17,246 nt of DNA from CAYPZU01 sp964415395 (GCA_964415395.1 CAYPZU010000048.1:1-17246); one strand, 5' to 3'. Shown: positions 7,561-15,039, counted from the stretch's first letter. Notes: generated from the letters alone by a model not told the origin. Numbers and translations are program-made.

Positions 7561-7596
7561 TTCTCTTAGACTCTTGGCCCCAAGAATTTAAGAGAG
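7561..7596 (+). promoter_or_regulatory. 16-bp imperfect hairpin reaching into the Shine-Dalgarno of the 7606 gene
   Basis: TCTCTTA (7562-7568) pairs with TAAGAGA (7589-7595), and inside it CTTGG (7573-7577) pairs with CCAAG (7580-7584). The intervening bases pair as well, except for one G-T wobble and one C-A mismatch. The 3' arm overlaps the purine-rich AGAGAGG used as ribosome site for the ATG at 7606. No T-run follows, so an intrinsic terminator is unlikely. Translational control or an mRNA stabiliser is possible. Confidence 0.6.
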
Positions 7597-7605
7597 AGGT
7601 TCTTT

Positions 7606-8277
7606 ATGGCTTCCCCGCTTCGGCCCGCCGACCATTCATCTGCTGCAGCATTCCGTCCCGCACAGGATGAAGACTTTAAATCCAACGACCCGGCTGTCCA
7701 GCAGGCTGCCCGAAGGCAGCTCAGTCCGCAGCGCGCGGCTGAAGCTCCGCACCACTTTTCTTCCCGTTCGTACTTTCCGGTTTCCGATTTTCAACGGGCG
7801 CTGAAAAATTTAGACTATCCGGAGATCAGGAGCATCCTCGACGCTTTTGGATGGACGGATGAAGATTTGGATCGGGTCAAAATGACTCTGGCGATCAAAA
7901 AAAAAGAAATCGAACGGTACGGCAAAGGGTTCGAGGCGCTCAATCTCGAACCATCCCCGCTGAAAAATCTCGACGAGGTGGTTTATCCGCTGCTTAGCAG
8001 GGCGATTGAAAAGAGATTCTTCCTGCTGCTGCCGTCCCTGCCGCGATTCAGCCCGGCTGTCATCGATACGTATCCTGACACGATTGCAAATTTGGCAGCG
8101 GACATGCTGTTTGAAGATCCAACCGATGCCTCCTTCGACGTCTTTAAAATCATCCTCATGAAATACCCTCCTTCCGATCTTAAAGAGCGGATTGTAGCGA
8201 TCCATGAAGATTTAGAGGACGATTCCGAACTCCAGCGAAAATTGGTGAACGCTTTCCCCGCCTGCTTCACCTTTTAA
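7606..8277 (+). CDS. Unrecognised acidic protein in the dnaX-ybaB operon
   Basis: A 223-aa soluble protein with no signal peptide, membrane helix or recognisable catalytic motif. Residues about 1-55 are low-complexity and probably disordered (Ala, Pro, Ser, Gln). From about 60 it looks mainly helical, with repeated short stretches containing DYPEIRSILDAFGWTDEDL and FDVFKIILMKYPPSDLKER that could be helical hairpins. The C-terminus is acidic, then hydrophobic. The ATG has AGAGAGG 6 nt upstream. It lies 54 nt after ybaB and ends at a strong terminator, so it is the last gene of the unit. A disordered N-terminus would fit a type III secreted protein, but nothing proves that. No function is assigned. 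Confidence 0.8.
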   Translation: MASPLRPADHSSAAAFRPAQDEDFKSNDPAVQQAARRQLSPQRAAEAPHHFSSRSYFPVSDFQRALKNLDYPEIRSILDAFGWTDEDLDRVKMTLAIKKKEIERYGKGFEALNLEPSPLKNLDEVVYPLLSRAIEKRFFLLLPSLPRFSPAVIDTYPDTIANLAADMLFEDPTDASFDVFKIILMKYPPSDLKERIVAIHEDLEDDSELQRKLVNAFPACFTF

Positions 8278-8299
8278 CTGCGTCTCCGACGCAGTTTTT
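8276..8299 (+). terminator. Intrinsic terminator of the dnaX-ybaB-unknown unit
   Basis: AACTGCGTC (8276-8284), loop TCC, and GACGCAGTT (8288-8296) form a perfect 9-bp GC-rich stem followed by a T-run to 8299. The stem begins within the TAA stop codon (8275-8277) of the preceding gene, so termination sits directly on the end of the coding sequence. Confidence 0.92.
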
Positions 8300-8303
8300 A
8301 TCC

Positions 8304-8453
8304 TGCCTGATCCTGAAATCCCGGAACGGGATTATCGCGCTTGCTCTGTAAGAACTTAACAGGATGAACAGGATGACGGCTCGCGTTGCGAGCCTCATGA
8401 TATTCCCACCCCAAAAATGATGCATTTTCGGGGACCCCGGGCAGGATAAAAAA
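8304..8453 (+). repeat. Intergenic structured repeat, copy A
   Basis: It begins with a 33-nt block (8304-8336) repeated exactly at 8581-8613; the block includes the hairpin AATCCCG-GAA-CGGGATT. The segment 8340-8453 recurs at 8637-8750 with five differences in 114 nt. Inside are ACAGGAT half-repeats, a hairpin GGCTCGC-GTT-GCGAGCC and a long A/T-cored hairpin with CCCC/GGGG ends. There is no open frame of any quality on either strand. Confidence 0.9.
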
Positions 8454-8460
8454 TATACTC

Positions 8461-8536
8461 GCCGCCGGGCACAGCCTCTGAAACTGACGCTGGCTGCGCT
8501 AAAAGCGCAGCCGCAAACTCCGTTTGCGCCCGGCGG
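8461..8536 (+). repeat. Cloverleaf-like palindromic module
   Basis: An outer stem of CCGCCGGGC (8462-8470) and GCCCGGCGG (8528-8536) encloses the hairpins GGCTGCGC-TAAAA-GCGCAGCC (8492-8512) and GCAAAC-TCC-GTTTGC (8513-8527). A third arm is degenerate in this copy. A related module lies after comEC (16532-16595). It could fold as single-stranded DNA or as RNA. Confidence 0.88.
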
Positions 8537-8580
8537 ATCCAGTTTCCTCGCAGTCAGAATAAAATCCATCCTGCTTATCA

Positions 8581-8750
8581 TGCCTGATCCTGAAATCCCG
8601 GAACGGGATTATCCTGTTCCTTCTTCCAGCGATGCACTTGCTCTGTAAGAATTTAACAGGATGGACAAGATGACGGCTCGCGCTGCGAGCCTAATGATAT
8701 TCCCACCCCAAAAATGATGCATTTTCGGGGACCCCGGGCAGGATAAAAAA
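8581..8750 (+). repeat. Intergenic structured repeat, copy B
   Basis: Same elements and orientation as copy A, with about 20 extra bases after the first 33-nt block. The palindromic cloverleaf that follows copy A is absent; copy B runs into a short ACCGCCGATCC sequence that resembles only the two edges of that module. The block ends about 30 bp before the ptsI stop codon. The whole gap 8300-8780 holds only these repeats. Confidence 0.9.
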
Positions 8751-8780
8751 AACTTACCGCCGATCCTGTTAATTTGCTTC

Positions 8781-10550
8781 TTAGCGGGCGGTTTCGGCAG
8801 CGAGGTATTGCTTGAGTTCCTGAGCGGAGGCGTGTTCAAGCGCGCCTTCCGCTATGCGGCAGGCTTCGAGAATGCGCCATTTGCGGATGGTGTGTTTGAC
8901 GAGAGGGATGTGGCGCGCCGCAACAGAGAATTCGCGGATGCCGAGACCGATGAGGAGAGGGATCATCGACGGGTCGGCTGCCGTTTCGCCGCAGAGGATC
9001 ACCGGCTTGCGGGCCGAGTTTGCCGAAGCGACGACCATCCGGATGAGCCGGAGGATGCTCGGATGGATGGTGAAATAGAGGTCGGAAGTCGCCGGATTGC
9101 TCCGGTCGGCAGCCATGACGTATTGAACGAGATCGTTGGTTCCGATCGAGAGAAAATCAGCTTCGAGCGCAAGCGCGTCGCACATAATGGCGCTTGAAGG
9201 AACCTCAATCATGCAGCCAATGGGGATCTCTTTGGCCACCCTGACTTTTTTCTTCCGCAACTCTTCCCTGATTTGAGCGACTCTCTCGCGCACCTGCCTC
9301 AGTTCGCTGATATCGGAAACCATTGGAATCAGAATATGGATCTCGCCGAATGCGCTGGCTCGCAGAATGGCGCGAAGCTGGTTATCGAAAAGTTCAGGAT
9401 AGCGGAGCAAAAAGCGGATCGCGCGGCAGCCGAGGGCAGGATTCATCTCGATGCCGATGTCGTTGAAATATTTCGCGTCCCGGTTTTCAGGGAGGAGATT
9501 GATCTTTTTATCCCCGCCGACGTCGAAGACGCGGACCACGAGGGGGCGTCCTTTCAGGGCTTTCGCCATCCTTTTATAGATCTCGAACTGCTCTTCCTCA
9601 GAAGGGAATTCTTTTCTGGAGAGGAAGAGGTATTCGGAGCGGAAAAGGCCGATGCCCGATGCGCCGTTCTTGATCAGGGTGTCGATCTCTTTGGGGTTTT
9701 CCAGGTTGGCGAAGATGCGGACCTCGTAGCCGTCGATCGTCTCCCCTTTGAGGTGGGCGGCGCTTTTGAGCATTTTATAGCTTTCGAGGTAGCCGCGCTT
9801 GAGCTCCTGGTATTTCTTCAGCGTCTGGCGGGTCGGGTTGAGAATCACGATCCCCTGCGAGCCGTCGACGATCATCGAATGGAGCTGGGTCTTTTTGAGG
9901 AGCTTCAGATCGACGTTGGCCACATAAGGGATGCCTTTGGCGCGGGCGATGATCGCCGCGTGGGAGGTGATCCCGCCTGCGGCCGTTACAAAAGCGCTGA
10001 CGAGAGAAGCGTTCGCTTCAACCGTTTCGGACGGAACGAGTTCATGGGTCAGGATGACGGAATTATGGGGCATCTCGGCCATCCGGATCCGCTCCAGAGG
10101 GCGGAGATGGCCCAGGATGCGCCGCGAGACGTCGATGATGTCGCGCACCCGCTCCTGGAAGTAGGCGTCCTTCAGAGAACTGAATCTCCGCTTATACTCT
10201 TCGATCAGGTGGCGGAAGATCGATTCGGTGTTCTGCTGGTTTTCCCGAATCCTCTCTTCGATGACGCTGGTCATGAGCGGATCCTGCATCATCTCAAGGT
10301 GAGTTCCCAGGATCGAAACGATTTCGGGAGGCCCGTCGTGGAGCGATAGCTTCTGGAGGTTCTCGACGTCTCTTCGGCTCAAATCGAGAGCGCGCCGGTA
10401 GCGGTCGATCTCCTGATCGATCTCCTTGTTGGGAATGGAAATTTCGGGAATTTCATCGTCGGCGGCGGCAAAGAAAATTGGGAACCCGATCCCGATTCCT
10501 TTGCTGATCGGAAGCCCTCGCAAGATGACTTCTTCTTCCTGTTCCGACAT
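8781..10550 (-). CDS. ptsI: Phosphoenolpyruvate-protein phosphotransferase (PTS enzyme I)
   Basis: Cytoplasmic enzyme of 589 aa that takes phosphate from PEP onto a histidine and passes it to HPr. The phosphorylated His197 is in GGITSHAAIIARAKGIP. The PEP-binding barrel shows GIGLFRSEYLF (299-309), FDVGGDKK (342-349), PALGCRAIRF, GTNDLVQYVMAADRSN (470-485) and ILCGETAADP with catalytic Cys520. Length is typical. The ATG overlaps the ptsH stop by one base (TAATG), so the two are coupled. No sugar-specific EII is in the window, so a regulatory (PTS-Ntr-like) role is likely, as proposed for Chlamydia. It corresponds by position to what I recall as CT336. Confidence 0.97.
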   Translation of the reverse strand: MSEQEEEVILRGLPISKGIGIGFPIFFAAADDEIPEISIPNKEIDQEIDRYRRALDLSRRDVENLQKLSLHDGPPEIVSILGTHLEMMQDPLMTSVIEERIRENQQNTESIFRHLIEEYKRRFSSLKDAYFQERVRDIIDVSRRILGHLRPLERIRMAEMPHNSVILTHELVPSETVEANASLVSAFVTAAGGITSHAAIIARAKGIPYVANVDLKLLKKTQLHSMIVDGSQGIVILNPTRQTLKKYQELKRGYLESYKMLKSAAHLKGETIDGYEVRIFANLENPKEIDTLIKNGASGIGLFRSEYLFLSRKEFPSEEEQFEIYKRMAKALKGRPLVVRVFDVGGDKKINLLPENRDAKYFNDIGIEMNPALGCRAIRFLLRYPELFDNQLRAILRASAFGEIHILIPMVSDISELRQVRERVAQIREELRKKKVRVAKEIPIGCMIEVPSSAIMCDALALEADFLSIGTNDLVQYVMAADRSNPATSDLYFTIHPSILRLIRMVVASANSARKPVILCGETAADPSMIPLLIGLGIREFSVAARHIPLVKHTIRKWRILEACRIAEGALEHASAQELKQYLAAETAR

Positions 10551-10819
10551 TACTTTTCTCCAAACTCCATATCGAACGCGGCGGTAAGATGGTTCATTGT
10601 TTCCTCCGCATCGTCCCCTTCGATCGTCACGACGAGCAGCGCATTTTTCTTCGCAGCAAGCATCAGAATGCTCATGATGCTGCGCGCGTTGATCGTTTCA
10701 CTTTTGTAAGTGAAAAATACAGACGATTTCCGGGGCTGGAGCAATTTAACGATCGCAGCGGCTGGACGAGTGTGGAGGCCAAGGGAGTTTTTCACTTTCA
10801 GTTTACGGACGATTTTCAC
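10550..10819 (-). CDS. ptsH: Phosphocarrier protein HPr
   Basis: An 89-aa carrier between EI and downstream acceptors. The phosphorylated His16 is in NSLGLHTRPAAA, and the regulatory serine used by HPr kinase is Ser47 in NARSIMSILMLAA. The start is a GTG at 10819 (VKIVRKLKV) with AGAGGG about 7 nt upstream; this gives the standard HPr length, whereas the ATG further up adds 17 residues lying in hprK. The gene overlaps the end of hprK by 17 nt and is followed immediately by ptsI. The presence of both the histidine and the serine site beside hprK shows that the Ser branch of regulation is intact. Confidence 0.95.
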   Translation of the reverse strand: MKIVRKLKVKNSLGLHTRPAAAIVKLLQPRKSSVFFTYKSETINARSIMSILMLAAKKNALLVVTIEGDDAEETMNHLTAAFDMEFGEK

Positions 10820-11762
10820 GGGGAACCCTCTTTTTCTGCCTGCGGGCGATCGCTTCGAGCAGTTTCGCATTAAATTCTTTCGCCGAATTATATCCCATGT
10901 CTTTTAAGCGGTGGTTCAGAGCGATTGTCTCTAAAAGAAGAACGACGTCGCGGCCCGGTTTTACGGGGAGGACGTGGTAGGGAACGCTGACGCCGAGGAT
11001 GTCGATGAATTTTTCATCGAGACCCACGCGGTCGTAGAAATGCTGATCGTCCCATTCTTCCAATTTCACAACGATATCGATCCCTTTATCGGGGCGCACG
11101 CAAACGGCGCCGTACAGGTGAGCTACGTTGATGATGCCGATTCCCCGAATCTCCATCAAGTGCCGCGTAAGCTCAGGCCCCGATCCGACAAGATAGGAGC
11201 CCTCTTTTTTCTTCACGCGCACGACGTCGTCGGAGATGAGGCGGTGGCCTCTCTCGATCAGGCCAAGAGCCGCTTCGCTTTTCCCGACCGAGGACTCTCC
11301 CTGGATCAGGACGCCGACTCCGAATACCTCGACGAGCGTTCCGTGGAGCGTCACGCTGGGGCAGAATTCCTCCAGCAGGAGGAACGTGATCCGGCTTAAA
11401 AGATTCGTCGCCGTAGAGGAAGCCCGGAAAAGGGGGATCTTCATTTTTTCGCAAAGGGAAGCCATCTCTTTCGGAGGCTTGAAGCCGCGAGCCACAATGA
11501 CGGCGGGGGTAGAGGGCGTGAGGATCGCCTGAAGACGCAGGCTCCTGGTTTTCGAGTCGAGTTCTTTGAGATATTCGATTTCCTGCTTGCCGATCACGAG
11601 CAGGCGCGCGGAGACAAACCCCTTCATGTAGCCGGTCAGGCTCAGTCCCGGACGATGAACTTCCGCTTTATTGATGCGGCGGGAGAGGCCGAGGCTCCCC
11701 GCAAGGAGATCGAGCCCCAGATATTTCCCGTGCTGTTCGAACAAATGCTGGACTAAATACAT
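10803..11762 (-). CDS. hprK: HPr kinase/phosphorylase
   Basis: A 319-aa bifunctional enzyme that phosphorylates HPr on its serine with ATP (or PPi) and removes that phosphate. The C-terminal catalytic domain has the conserved His140 (TLHG), the P-loop GESSVGKSE (155-163) and the HprK signature HLMEIRGIGIINV (201-213). The N-terminal domain (about 1-130) is the usual less conserved half. The ATG has GGAAAGAG just upstream. It sits 13 nt after the SUKH-like gene and overlaps ptsH, so kinase, HPr and EI come from one transcript. Confidence 0.96.
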   Translation of the reverse strand: MYLVQHLFEQHGKYLGLDLLAGSLGLSRRINKAEVHRPGLSLTGYMKGFVSARLLVIGKQEIEYLKELDSKTRSLRLQAILTPSTPAVIVARGFKPPKEMASLCEKMKIPLFRASSTATNLLSRITFLLLEEFCPSVTLHGTLVEVFGVGVLIQGESSVGKSEAALGLIERGHRLISDDVVRVKKKEGSYLVGSGPELTRHLMEIRGIGIINVAHLYGAVCVRPDKGIDIVVKLEEWDDQHFYDRVGLDEKFIDILGVSVPYHVLPVKPGRDVVLLLETIALNHRLKDMGYNSAKEFNAKLLEAIARRQKKRVPRENRP

Positions 11763-11775
11763 ATCTCTTTCCGCA

Positions 11776-12567
11776 TCACGGAGACAGTGTCATCCCCTGG
11801 AGGTAATAAACGAGCCAATCTGAAAAAGCGGCGAAGCTCGGCCCATCCCCCCCAATACAGGGATCTGATATTGTATAATCAATTCCGGATAAATATACAT
11901 TGCCCATTTCGCTTCCGGGATACCAATCGGAATAAAAACATTGGAATGAAGAGAGGCCGAGAGCCTCGTAAAACGGGATCAGGGCGCCCGGGTCGACCGC
12001 AGTTCCCCGCACTTTCACCGGCTCGCGGGCCATCAGGACCATTTCCATCACCCGCCGCTTCGCTCCGCCGATCTCCTCCGCCTCCAGAAGACCCATTTCA
12101 GAGATCTTCCCAAACCCATTGTGGATCTTTAAAAACGCCAGATAGTCTCTTGGAAGAGGGACGCCGATCTCGTTTTTCAGCTCCGCCAGATCTTCATCGA
12201 CGCAGGGCGGCTTCCCGCGGAAGAAACAGCTTCCGTCTGCAAGGCTGTAGACCAATTCGGCCTCGAAAGGCTCCTCTTCGTCCTTCTTTGAAAGAACGAC
12301 AGCGACATCGTCAAGCTGTTCGAAAAATTCGGCGAATGCGGCGTGCGCCTGCGGGAGAAAAGGGAGTCTGTCGAGCCAGAAATCGCGGGTGAATTCGATC
12401 CGGTCCTCAGGAGAGACGCGGCTCAATTCAAACCAACCGCGCGGCAAACGGGGAGCGTCGTTCGAGAGTTCGCTCCAATCGAGGTCCGCTCTCTCGCTTA
12501 AGAAAATGATCTCCCTGAAATCGGAGTCGTCCCCTGATTTGTAAAAATTTCGGACAAGAGAATTCAT
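11776..12567 (-). CDS. SMI1/KNR4 (SUKH)-like protein of unknown role
   Basis: A 263-aa soluble protein. The region around residues 125-150 (LAELKNEIGVPLPRDYLAFLKIHNGF) has the look of the SUKH core, and the later Tyr/Trp-rich segments (SSFQCFYSDWYPGSEMGNVYLSG) also fit that fold; the assignment is by eye and tentative. SUKH proteins include immunity proteins against contact-dependent toxins and eukaryotic signalling adaptors. No toxin gene is nearby, and its position first in an operon with hprK-ptsH-ptsI argues instead for a housekeeping or PTS-linked job. The ATG at 12567 has AGGAAG 5 nt upstream; TTG at 12603 and ATG at 12594 are possible but lack good sites. Confidence 0.75.
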   Translation of the reverse strand: MNSLVRNFYKSGDDSDFREIIFLSERADLDWSELSNDAPRLPRGWFELSRVSPEDRIEFTRDFWLDRLPFLPQAHAAFAEFFEQLDDVAVVLSKKDEEEPFEAELVYSLADGSCFFRGKPPCVDEDLAELKNEIGVPLPRDYLAFLKIHNGFGKISEMGLLEAEEIGGAKRRVMEMVLMAREPVKVRGTAVDPGALIPFYEALGLSSFQCFYSDWYPGSEMGNVYLSGIDYTISDPCIGGDGPSFAAFSDWLVYYLQGMTLSP

Positions 12568-12667
12568 AGGCTTCCTGACAATCCAATCTGTCATAAAGAG
12601 CAAATAATTTTAAACGCAATTTTTCAAATAAACCGCAACCCGCATATTAAAAATTCTTTCCCCCCAA

Positions 12668-12706
12668 AAACCCCGATAGGATATCTTGAAGCTGAATCGG
12701 GGGTTT
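12668..12706 (+). promoter_or_regulatory. Inverted repeat sequestering the ndh Shine-Dalgarno
   Basis: AAACCCCGAT (12668-12677) can pair with ATCGGGG (12696-12702) and TTT (12704-12706) with one bulged G, leaving an 18-nt loop. The G-run is the only ribosome site before the ATG at 12708, so pairing would hide it. A weak promoter (TATTAA near 12645) could produce a leader containing both arms. Confidence 0.55.
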
Positions 12707-12707
12707 C

Positions 12708-13976
12708 ATGGCGCAAACGAAAGTGGTGATCTTGGGCGGCGGATTCGCCGGGCTGAACGCCGCAAAAGGCTTAGGCAATTCGAAAAACGACGTTTGGCTC
12801 ATCGACAAAACCAACCACCACCTCTTCCAGCCGCTCCTCTACCAGGTCGCTACAGCCGCCCTCTCCCCCGCCGACATCGCCGTCCCGATCCGCGAAATCT
12901 TAAGCCCCTATGAAAACGTTACCGTATTAATGGGAGAAGTCGTCTCCGTCGACAAAGATAACAAGCAGGTCGTTCTCCGCAACGGGGACCGAATCGGCTA
13001 CGAATATCTGATCATCGGCCTCGGCGCCCGCCACTCCTATTTTGGTAACGACGCCTGGGAGCCGTTCGCCCCTGGACTGAAAACTCTCTCCGACGCGCTC
13101 AAACTGCGGGAAAGAATCCTGATGTCCTTTGAGAAAGCGGAGCGGTGCGACAGCATTTCCGAGGCGAAAAAATACCTCAACTTCGTCATCATCGGCGGCG
13201 GCCCGACCGGCGTCGAGATGGCTGGCGCGATCGCCGAAATCGCCTACGAGACGATGTTCAAGAACTTCCGCCGGATCGATCCGACCAAAACGAAGATCTA
13301 TCTCGTCGAAGGCTCGCCCCATATTCTCCCGGTCTACCCCGAACCCCTCTCGCAGAAAGCGCAGGGCTACCTCGAACATTTCGGCGTCAAAGTGATCACG
13401 GGGAAACGGGTGACGAGCATCACGAAAGAAGGCGTCACAGCGGAAGACGTGTTCATTCCCGCCGAGAACATCCTCTGGGCCGCAGGGAACCAGGCCTCGC
13501 CGGTTCTCAAATCGCTTGGCATTCCTCTCGACCGGCAGGGACGGGCTGTGGTCGACGCAGACCTCTCTATCCCGGAACACCCGGAAATTTTCGTCATCGG
13601 AGACGCAGCCTGCGCCATGGACAAGAAAGGGAAGCCCCTCCCCGGCCTCGCTCCCGTCGCCGTACAGCAGGGGCGCTACATCGCCCAGATCATCCGGAAG
13701 CAGCTCCCGAAAAACGACCGTCCCCCCTTCGTTTACTTCGACAAAGGGACTATGGCCACGGTCGGGAAGACGAAAGCGATCGGCACCTTCGGGAAGATCC
13801 AGTTCAGCGGCTTCATCGCCTGGATCGCCTGGTGCTTCGTCCACGTCCTCTATCTCATCGGGTTCCGCAACCGCCTCGTCGTTTTAACCCAGTGGCTTTT
13901 TTCCTATTTTTCGAGCCAGCGGGGGGCCCGCCTGATCAACCGCTCGATCGACGAAGAGATGCCTCACAGTAAATAA
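12708..13976 (+). CDS. ndh: Type II NADH:quinone oxidoreductase (NDH-2)
   Basis: A 422-aa monotopic flavoenzyme that passes electrons from NADH to quinone without pumping ions. It has an FAD-binding fold at the N-terminus (VILGGGFAGL, 7-16), an NAD-binding fold mid-protein (IIGGGPTGVEMAG, about 161-173), FVIGDAA for the second FAD contact and the NDH-2 quinone-site motif VAVQQG (about 318). The C-terminus has amphipathic and hydrophobic stretches (about 355-395) rich in Trp and Phe that would anchor it to the membrane. The ATG follows a G-run ribosome site. It appears to stand alone: hprK's operon diverges upstream and a new promoter follows downstream. Confidence 0.95.
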   Translation: MAQTKVVILGGGFAGLNAAKGLGNSKNDVWLIDKTNHHLFQPLLYQVATAALSPADIAVPIREILSPYENVTVLMGEVVSVDKDNKQVVLRNGDRIGYEYLIIGLGARHSYFGNDAWEPFAPGLKTLSDALKLRERILMSFEKAERCDSISEAKKYLNFVIIGGGPTGVEMAGAIAEIAYETMFKNFRRIDPTKTKIYLVEGSPHILPVYPEPLSQKAQGYLEHFGVKVITGKRVTSITKEGVTAEDVFIPAENILWAAGNQASPVLKSLGIPLDRQGRAVVDADLSIPEHPEIFVIGDAACAMDKKGKPLPGLAPVAVQQGRYIAQIIRKQLPKNDRPPFVYFDKGTMATVGKTKAIGTFGKIQFSGFIAWIAWCFVHVLYLIGFRNRLVVLTQWLFSYFSSQRGARLINRSIDEEMPHSK

Positions 13977-14005
13977 TAGTTTAAATTTCATTTTTATTAA
14001 TATTC

Positions 14006-14014
14006 TGTTATAAT
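14006..14014 (+). promoter_or_regulatory. Extended -10 promoter of the 14041 gene
   Basis: TGTTATAAT at 14006-14014 is a perfect extended -10 in a strongly AT-rich stretch (13977-14060). A -35 is weak (TTTCAT near 13986). Transcription would begin about 14021, giving a leader of about 20 nt with GAAAG near the start codon. Confidence 0.65.
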
Positions 14015-14040
14015 TTGTCAAAATTAATAGAAAGATAATT

Positions 14041-15003
14041 ATGACAAATTCAATTGATATTAAATTATTTATTTCCAATAGAGCCCAGAAAATCGACCAT
14101 CTGAGCGGAAGCGCTGCCGATCGAGCGGCGAAACTCGGCAAGCTCGAAACAAGCGTCGAGAAGCGGATCCTGTTCGTCCGCTGGTACACTAAACACTACT
14201 CCGAGATTCTAAAAGGAACGAAAACAGCAGCCGATTTCGACCCAGCCGAAACCGATCTCGCCCAAGTCGCCATCCATGAAAAAATCGAACAGGCCTACGC
14301 CGCCTTCAAATCAAAAGCCTCTGAAGCCAGAGCCTCTTTCCCTCCCGCTGCGCCCAAAAGCCGCCTGATCGAATACATCCCCTTCGCCGGCCTTGCCGCG
14401 GGGATGGCGAGCGGAGTTGCCAGCCGCCTCTCTGACACAGGCCTTCTCAGCTCATTCGGCGAGAAAAGCAAAGAGCTTTGCCGCAAAGCGTTCGCCAACG
14501 CCCCTTTCCTCAGAGGGATCAATGCGCTAAAGCAGCTTGAGATCAAGCATTTCGCCCTCCTCACTCCGCTGATTCCTCTCGCAGCGAAAATCATCGCCGA
14601 CGCCGTCCGCTCCGGCAATCCCAACGGCATCCTCGCCAAACTGAAAGAAGCCGCCGGCCGCAACCTGACCCGCGCCCAGCTCGTTTCTCTCGCACTGATC
14701 GGCACGGGAATGCTCTGCAACACCGTCTCCTCACGCCTCTTCGGCACTTTCGACGCCTCGGGCCACATGATGCTCAAAACCCTTCTCGCCCAATTCCTCT
14801 CTCTCAGTCTTGCCCAAGCGGCCGATGCCGGAGGAAAACTCGCCCAGGCAGCAGCTGGAGTTTTCGGAGCGCTTTACGCTTCGACCGATGCAGTCCTCGT
14901 CCATAACACCATGCACGCCTGCCACACAGTGGCTGAAACCGCAGCGGGCGTCGGACTCGGGCTCGGCCTCCTCGGCGTTGGAAAAGCGATCCCCAAAAGA
15001 TAA
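14041..15003 (+). CDS. Unrecognised Ala-rich membrane-associated protein
   Basis: A 320-aa protein with no family that I can name. Residues about 1-105 are hydrophilic and helical with many Lys and Glu. From about 110 there are several hydrophobic, Gly/Ala-rich segments (around 115-130, 172-190, 215-235, 250-275 and 300-316) that could enter a membrane. The last holds repeated GLGLGLLG. Paired hydrophobic stretches are common in chlamydial inclusion-membrane proteins, but the bilobed Inc signature is not clear here. The first 15 codons are AT-rich while the remainder has the GC-rich third positions of the region, so the promoter and start look younger or different in origin. It is separate from ndh and may be co-transcribed with comEC. 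Confidence 0.75.
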   Translation: MTNSIDIKLFISNRAQKIDHLSGSAADRAAKLGKLETSVEKRILFVRWYTKHYSEILKGTKTAADFDPAETDLAQVAIHEKIEQAYAAFKSKASEARASFPPAAPKSRLIEYIPFAGLAAGMASGVASRLSDTGLLSSFGEKSKELCRKAFANAPFLRGINALKQLEIKHFALLTPLIPLAAKIIADAVRSGNPNGILAKLKEAAGRNLTRAQLVSLALIGTGMLCNTVSSRLFGTFDASGHMMLKTLLAQFLSLSLAQAADAGGKLAQAAAGVFGALYASTDAVLVHNTMHACHTVAETAAGVGLGLGLLGVGKAIPKR

Positions 15004-15012
15004 ACCCATGAT

Positions 15013-15039
15013 AAGATCCTCCTCCTCACGGAGGATCTT
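15013..15039 (+). promoter_or_regulatory. Perfect 10-bp hairpin covering the comEC ribosome site
   Basis: AAGATCCTCC (15013-15022), a 7-nt loop, and GGAGGATCTT (15030-15039) form a perfect stem 10 nt after the preceding stop. The 3' arm contains GGAGG, the likely ribosome site, and the first T of the TTG start codon at 15039. Only three T's follow, so it is at best a weak terminator. Translational occlusion or attenuation between the two genes is an equal possibility. Confidence 0.65.

Noticed and set aside
8304..8750. CRISPR array
   Set aside because: There are only two units, with no short regular spacers; the repeated segments themselves are over 100 nt with internal hairpins.
8267..8839. 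Short - strand frames within the intergenic repeats
   Set aside because: Both contain the same repeat-derived peptide (FLSCPGSPKMHHFWGG) and have no independent support; they are translations of the repeats.
12927..13844. 305-aa - strand frame opposite ndh
   Set aside because: Antisense shadow of a strongly supported NDH-2 gene, rich in Asp, Glu and Arg with no motif.
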